Part shown: positions 59,760 to 64,000 of the stretch, piece after piece
How positions within the stretch are numbered: the first letter of the stretch is position 1
How the letters are laid out: every line of letters begins with the position of its first letter
Assembly (NCBI GenBank): GCA_947574135.1
Contig: CANPIM010000007.1
Location: 1 to 64,000, forward strand
DNA from: an uncultured Lachnospiraceae bacterium
GTDB lineage: Bacteria; Bacillota; Clostridia; Lachnospirales; Lachnospiraceae
Reading direction: 5' to 3'
Length of the DNA: 64,000 nt
Program-made: the position numbers and the translations under genes
The notes under the pieces: generated by a model
What the model was told of the DNA's origin: nothing
The model's database searches: none
What the model saw: the letters and a program-made list of their open reading frames with translations, nothing else

Positions 59760-60476
59760 CTACAGTCCCAGACGGTGAAACACCTCGTTGTAAGCTTCCT
59801 CTACATTTCCCATATCCCGACGGAAGCGATCCTTGTCAAGCTTCTCGTGGGTCTTGCTGTCCCACAGGCGGCAGGTATCCGGGGAGGTCTCGTCGGCCAG
59901 AATAATCTGTCCCTTATAGCGGCCAAATTCAATCTTAAAATCAATGAGCTCAATGCCCGCATTGGCAAAATACGCCTTGTACACCTCATTGATCTGGAAT
60001 GCATACCGACTGATGGTATCAATCTCCTCCCGGGTGGCCAGATCAAGGGCAATGGCAAAGTAATCGTTGATGAGGGGATCTCCCAGCTCGTCATTTTTGT
60101 AGCTGAACTCCAGGGTGGGAGCCTTGAGAATCGTGCCCTCCTCCACGCCCAGGCGCTTGGAAAAGCTTCCGGCAGCCACATTGCGGACAATTACCTCCAG
60201 AGGAACGATCTCCACCTTCTTTACGGCCGTCTCCCTGTCGCTGAGCTCCTGAATGTAATGGGTGGGAATCCCCTTCTCCTCCAAAAGCTGAAATACCCGG
60301 TTGCTCATTTTGTTATTCACCACGCCCTTCCCCATAATGGTTCCCTTTTTCAGGCCGTTAAAGGCCGTGGCATCATCCTTGTAATCCACGATCAAGACAT
60401 CCGGATCCTCCGTGGTATACACCTTTTTTGCTTTTCCTTCATAGAGTAACTCCCGTTTTTCCATATTCGCATCCAT
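59760..60476 (-). CDS. purC: SAICAR synthetase
   Basis: 238 aa; [29 protein letters not shown]-like [12 protein letters not shown]. Confidence 0.97.
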   Translation of the reverse strand: MDANMEKRELLYEGKAKKVYTTEDPDVLIVDYKDDATAFNGLKKGTIMGKGVVNNKMSNRVFQLLEEKGIPTHYIQELSDRETAVKKVEIVPLEVIVRNVAAGSFSKRLGVEEGTILKAPTLEFSYKNDELGDPLINDYFAIALDLATREEIDTISRYAFQINEVYKAYFANAGIELIDFKIEFGRYKGQIILADETSPDTCRLWDSKTHEKLDKDRFRRDMGNVEEAYNEVFHRLGL

Positions 60477-60586
60477 CCTTTTCTGCCAGAGCAGGGCTCA
60501 TTGGCCTCTCTGCCCCATATTTTCTACAAATATCAGCTTTATCTTATCAAATCCCCCTGGAAAAAGCAATAGAGCTTTGCTCTCCT

Positions 60587-61273
60587 TTACAATTCATCAA
60601 ATTTCCGCAAAAACTCCTGCATACGGGGATTGGACGAGTGGAACAACTCCTCCGGCGTTCCCTCCTCCGCGATCACTCCCTGGTCCATAAACACAATATA
60701 GTCTGCCACGCTCCGGGCAAAGTTCATCTCATGGGTCACAATCACCATAGTCATGTGCTCCGCAGCCAGCTCCTTGATCACCTTTAGGATCTCCCCGGTA
60801 AGCTCCGGGTCAAGGGCCGAGGTGGGCTCGTCAAAAAAGAGAATCTTGGGATTCAAAGCCAGAGCCCGTGCAATGGAAACCCGCTGCTGCTGCCCGCCGG
60901 ACAGCTGGTGGGGATAGGCGTCCGCCTTGTCGGAAAGCCCCATCTTCTTAAGAAGCTCCATGGCCTGCCGGCGCACCTCATCCTTGGGCCGCTTCTGGGT
61001 CCTCACAGGGGCGTCCATAATATTTTTCAGCACCGAATAGTGGGGGAAAAGATTAAAGTTCTGAAACACCAGTCCAAAGGTGCCCTCATAGTGTATCTCC
61101 CCGCTGTCCGCCTTTTCCAGGCCAGTGCAGCACCGAAGAAGGGTGGATTTCCCCGATCCCGAGGGCCCGATAATGGCCACCACCTGTCCCTCCTCCACGG
61201 ACATGGAAATGTCCTTTAACACCTCCAGCCCGTCAAAGCTTTTCTGCACATGACGGATCTCCAATAAACTCAT
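60587..61273 (-). CDS. polar amino-acid ABC transporter ATP-binding protein (GlnQ-like)
   Basis: 228 aa; [48 protein letters not shown]. Confidence 0.95.
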   Translation of the reverse strand: MSLLEIRHVQKSFDGLEVLKDISMSVEEGQVVAIIGPSGSGKSTLLRCCTGLEKADSGEIHYEGTFGLVFQNFNLFPHYSVLKNIMDAPVRTQKRPKDEVRRQAMELLKKMGLSDKADAYPHQLSGGQQQRVSIARALALNPKILFFDEPTSALDPELTGEILKVIKELAAEHMTMVIVTHEMNFARSVADYIVFMDQGVIAEEGTPEELFHSSNPRMQEFLRKFDEL

Positions 61274-61290
61274 CTCTTACGCTCCTCCCC

Positions 61291-61941
61291 TTAACGATAA
61301 TAGCTCAGCTTCTTTTCCAGCCCTTCCGCCAGCACGGCCACCAGCAGATTAAAAATATAGTAGAACACGGCAGCCACCGCAAAGGGAACCATGGTGGTCT
61401 GTGCCGCCGCAATCTGCTTTGCCGTATTAAACATCTCCGTCACGGACAGCGCATAGGCCAGGGAGGTATCCTTCACCAGCGTAATGGTCTCGTTGGTCAC
61501 CGGAGGCAGTACCCGCTTCACCATCTGGGGCAGAATAATATGTACAAAGGTCTGGGAACGGGAATACCCCAGAATCTGCGCCGCCTCATACTGTCCCACA
61601 GGAATGGATTCAATGCCCGCCCGGAAAATCTCCGCAAAATAGGCTGCGTAATTAATGGAAAACCCGATATAGATGGCGATCATCCGGTATTCCGGGGTAA
61701 TCTTAATGCCAAAGATAAAATAAGGGCCAAAATAGACCACCAAGAGCTGCAGCATCAGCGGAGTTCCCCGCATAATGGAAATATACAGCTTTGTCAGCAT
61801 CTTTAAAGGCCACCATTTGGACATACGCCCAAAGCACAGAATCATCCCAAGGGGCAGAGAAAACAGCAGGGTACAGACAAAGATCTTGACAGAGATCACC
61901 ATACCGGCCGAAAGCTCCTGTAACATGGTTTGCAGACTCAT
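61291..61941 (-). CDS. amino-acid ABC transporter permease
   Basis: 216 aa; HisMQ-type MRGTPLMLQLLVVYFG, EIFRAGIESIPVGQYEAAQILGYS. Confidence 0.94.
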   Translation of the reverse strand: MSLQTMLQELSAGMVISVKIFVCTLLFSLPLGMILCFGRMSKWWPLKMLTKLYISIMRGTPLMLQLLVVYFGPYFIFGIKITPEYRMIAIYIGFSINYAAYFAEIFRAGIESIPVGQYEAAQILGYSRSQTFVHIILPQMVKRVLPPVTNETITLVKDTSLAYALSVTEMFNTAKQIAAAQTTMVPFAVAAVFYYIFNLLVAVLAEGLEKKLSYYR

Positions 61942-61968
61942 TCTTTCTTCTCCTGAATACTAAGGAAA

Positions 61969-61990
61969 GGGGAGCAAAGGTCCGCTCCCC
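61969..61990 (-). promoter_or_regulatory. intercistronic hairpin between solute-binding protein and permease genes
   Basis: GGGGAGC-aaaggtcc-GCTCCCC perfect 7-bp GC-rich stem without T-run. Confidence 0.65.
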
Positions 61991-62005
61991 AGAACTTCCC
62001 GTTTT

Positions 62006-62947
62006 TTATTTTCCCAGACAAACAGATTCCGATACATCCCAACGACCATCCGCATCCTTGGCAATGGCGTCAAAGGTGCCGTCCTCCACCATCTCATAGA
62101 GGGTCTCCTGCACCACATCCCGAAGCTCCGTATTTCCCTTCAGGAAGCCTACGCCGTACTGCTCTGCGGCGATCTCCTGACTGAGAATCACATATTTGCC
62201 CTCCCCTCTCTGGGAAATCTGGTACCGGGCCACACCGATATCCATGGCAATGGCATCCGCTGCACCGGCCTCCAGGTTGTTAAAGGCGCTGTTATAGTCC
62301 GGAATCTCGGTAAGATTTCCAAAGGATTCCCGAAGGCTCTGCATCTGAGCCACCAGCTCCGCGTCGTCCGTGTCCTCCGCCGAGGTGTTCAGAGCGTGAA
62401 GGGCTGAGGAATCCGCCTGCACCAGCACCTCCTTGCCGGCCAGATCCTCCCAGCCGGTAATGCCGGAATCCGCAGCCACCACAAATACCTGGCTGTTGTC
62501 CACATATGGATCCGTAAAGGTATAGGCATCCTCCCGGCCGTTCATGGTAAAGCCGTTCCAGATACAGTCAATGGCTCCTGAGGACAGCTCCATATCCTTG
62601 CTGTTCCAGTCAATGGGCTGCTTCACCAGCTCCCAGCCCTGACGCTTGCACACTTCCTCTGCCAGGCTTAAGTCAAAGCCCACATACTCTCCGTTCTCAT
62701 CCTTATATCCATAGGGCGGGAACTCTGCGTCAAAGCCCACGGTAAAGGTCTTTTTCTCCTCCAGGCTCTCCGTTTTGGCCTCCTCCTCGGGCTCTGTGGC
62801 CTCCTGGGAAGGCTCTTCAGCTTCTTCCTTGCTCTCCGTATTCTCCGTGTTGGTCATCTGTGGCTCCTCTTCCTTTTTCCCGCAGCCCACAGCCAGAGCT
62901 GCAGCCATACTCAGACACAACAATACCGATATCCACTTCTTTTTCAT
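62006..62947 (-). CDS. amino-acid ABC transporter solute-binding lipoprotein
   Basis: Start at 62947, MKKKWISVLLCLSMAAALAVGCGKK lipobox; VGFDAEFPPYGYKDENGEYVGFDLSLAEEVCKR. Confidence 0.93.
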   Translation of the reverse strand: MKKKWISVLLCLSMAAALAVGCGKKEEEPQMTNTENTESKEEAEEPSQEATEPEEEAKTESLEEKKTFTVGFDAEFPPYGYKDENGEYVGFDLSLAEEVCKRQGWELVKQPIDWNSKDMELSSGAIDCIWNGFTMNGREDAYTFTDPYVDNSQVFVVAADSGITGWEDLAGKEVLVQADSSALHALNTSAEDTDDAELVAQMQSLRESFGNLTEIPDYNSAFNNLEAGAADAIAMDIGVARYQISQRGEGKYVILSQEIAAEQYGVGFLKGNTELRDVVQETLYEMVEDGTFDAIAKDADGRWDVSESVCLGK

Positions 62948-63205
62948 ATAGTCCTCCTCAACCCAACCGCTTTTGCGGCTTTTCTCTTTTATCAATGAGT
63001 TACTGTACCATAATAAAGCACTTAGTAATGGTAACACACCAAAATGGGCCTGTCAAGCACTTCTGCAACCGCCGGTTGACACATTGCAAGGTGGCAATAG
63101 GTGGCATGCAACCGGAAAATCTGCTATACTGAGTCCAGAAAAAAGAGCTCCCCTCACACATAGAGGGAACGCAAGCATCAAGTAAAAAAGGATGGAGGAT
63201 TTTAT

Positions 63206-64000
63206 ATGATTTTCGCAGATAAGCTTATTCAGCTACGCAAGAAAAACGGCTGGTCCCAGGAGGATCTGGCCGAGCAGATGCAGGTGACCCGCCAGTCGGT
63301 GTCCAAATGGGAGAGCGCTCAGTCTATCCCGGATCTGGAGCGTATCATCCAGCTCTCCCGAATCTTCGGCGTGAGCGTGGACTACTTATTAAAGGAGGAG
63401 CTGGAGGACACGGAGCCGGCCATCAACTCCCCGGAGCCTGCCCAGTTCAGACAGGTATCCCTGGAGGAGGCCAACCATTTCCTCCAGGTAAAGGCCCAGA
63501 CGGCCCGTATCATCTCCTATGGGGTGTTTCTGTGCATCCTCTCCCCCATCTGCCTTTTTATCCTGGCAGCTTTCAGCGAGATCTCCCCAGGCCTGTCAGA
63601 AAACGCTGCCGGAGGCATTGGCATGATGATTTTACTGATCCTGGTGGCCTGCGCCGTGGCCCTCTTTCTCTCCTGCCGGAGTAAGACCGCCTCCTTTGAC
63701 TATCTGGAGCAGGAAATCTTCGAGACCGAATACGGGGTAACCGGCATGGTAAAGGGGAAAAAGGAGGAGTACCAGTATACCTACACCCGAAGCACCATCC
63801 TTGGGGTCAGCCTGTGTATCCTCTCCCTGCTCCCTCTTTTCGGCGGCTTGCTCATCAGTGAGAATGAACTCTTTCTGGTTTCCATGCTCTCCGTGTGCTT
63901 TGTCCTGGCGGGGATCGGTGTTGTCTTTCTCACCCACAGCGGCATTATCTGGGCAAGCTTTCAGAAGCTTCTCCAGGAAGGCGATTATACCAGGCAGAAA
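63206..64000 (+). CDS. XRE-family HTH regulator with C-terminal membrane domain (truncated by window edge)
   Basis: MIFADKLIQLRKKNGWSQEDLAEQMQVTRQSVSKWESAQSIPDLERI, then TM segments; open to the window end. Confidence 0.88.
   Translation, partial: MIFADKLIQLRKKNGWSQEDLAEQMQVTRQSVSKWESAQSIPDLERIIQLSRIFGVSVDYLLKEELEDTEPAINSPEPAQFRQVSLEEANHFLQVKAQTARIISYGVFLCILSPICLFILAAFSEISPGLSENAAGGIGMMILLILVACAVALFLSCRSKTASFDYLEQEIFETEYGVTGMVKGKKEEYQYTYTRSTILGVSLCILSLLPLFGGLLISENELFLVSMLSVCFVLAGIGVVFLTHSGIIWASFQKLLQEGDYTRQK

Noticed and set aside
59256-60449. 397-aa plus-strand ORF opposite purF/purC
   Set aside because: Mirror ORF spanning two conserved minus-strand genes and their gap; not protein-like.
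58278-60476. purF/purC/purB neighbourhood as a novel cluster
   Set aside because: Standard purine biosynthesis cluster; only the distant PurF-like paralogue is unusual.
1-64000. Prophage, integrase or transposase-based island
   Set aside because: No integrase, transposase, terminase, capsid or tRNA-flanked boundary recognised in any frame.

Overview
64-kb chromosomal window, probably from a Lachnospiraceae/Clostridia-type Firmicute (inferred from gene content and style, not from a marker search). About 42 protein-coding loci, most on the minus strand; no rRNA, tRNA, CRISPR array or intact transposon recognised. Housekeeping genes: alaS, argS, gltBD, purB/purF/purC, bioB/bioY, nagA with a nagB-like gene, xth, thiT with a TPP riboswitch, amino-acid and sugar ABC transporters. 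Best candidate for an under-described system: a probable operon DUF362 / MoxR-AAA+ / DUF5682 / VWA / tandem-SWIM zinc finger (17818->10204, minus). It resembles the uncharacterised enterobacterial yehL-M-P-Q-yehI set. Its DUF4132 member is separated from the rest by a separately promoted sugar-isomerase-like + ceramidase-like pair. Other observations: three tandem ~103-bp hairpin repeats between bioB and bioY; a PurF paralogue lacking the catalytic Cys; an amidohydrolase-like protein that seems to have lost its metal ligands; and a decaying fructan-type locus with an in-frame oxidoreductase-permease fusion, a solute-binding pseudogene (two compensating frameshifts plus an amber) and a frameshifted AraC-type regulator. 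All calls come from reading the sequence and supplied ORFs; no database search was run.
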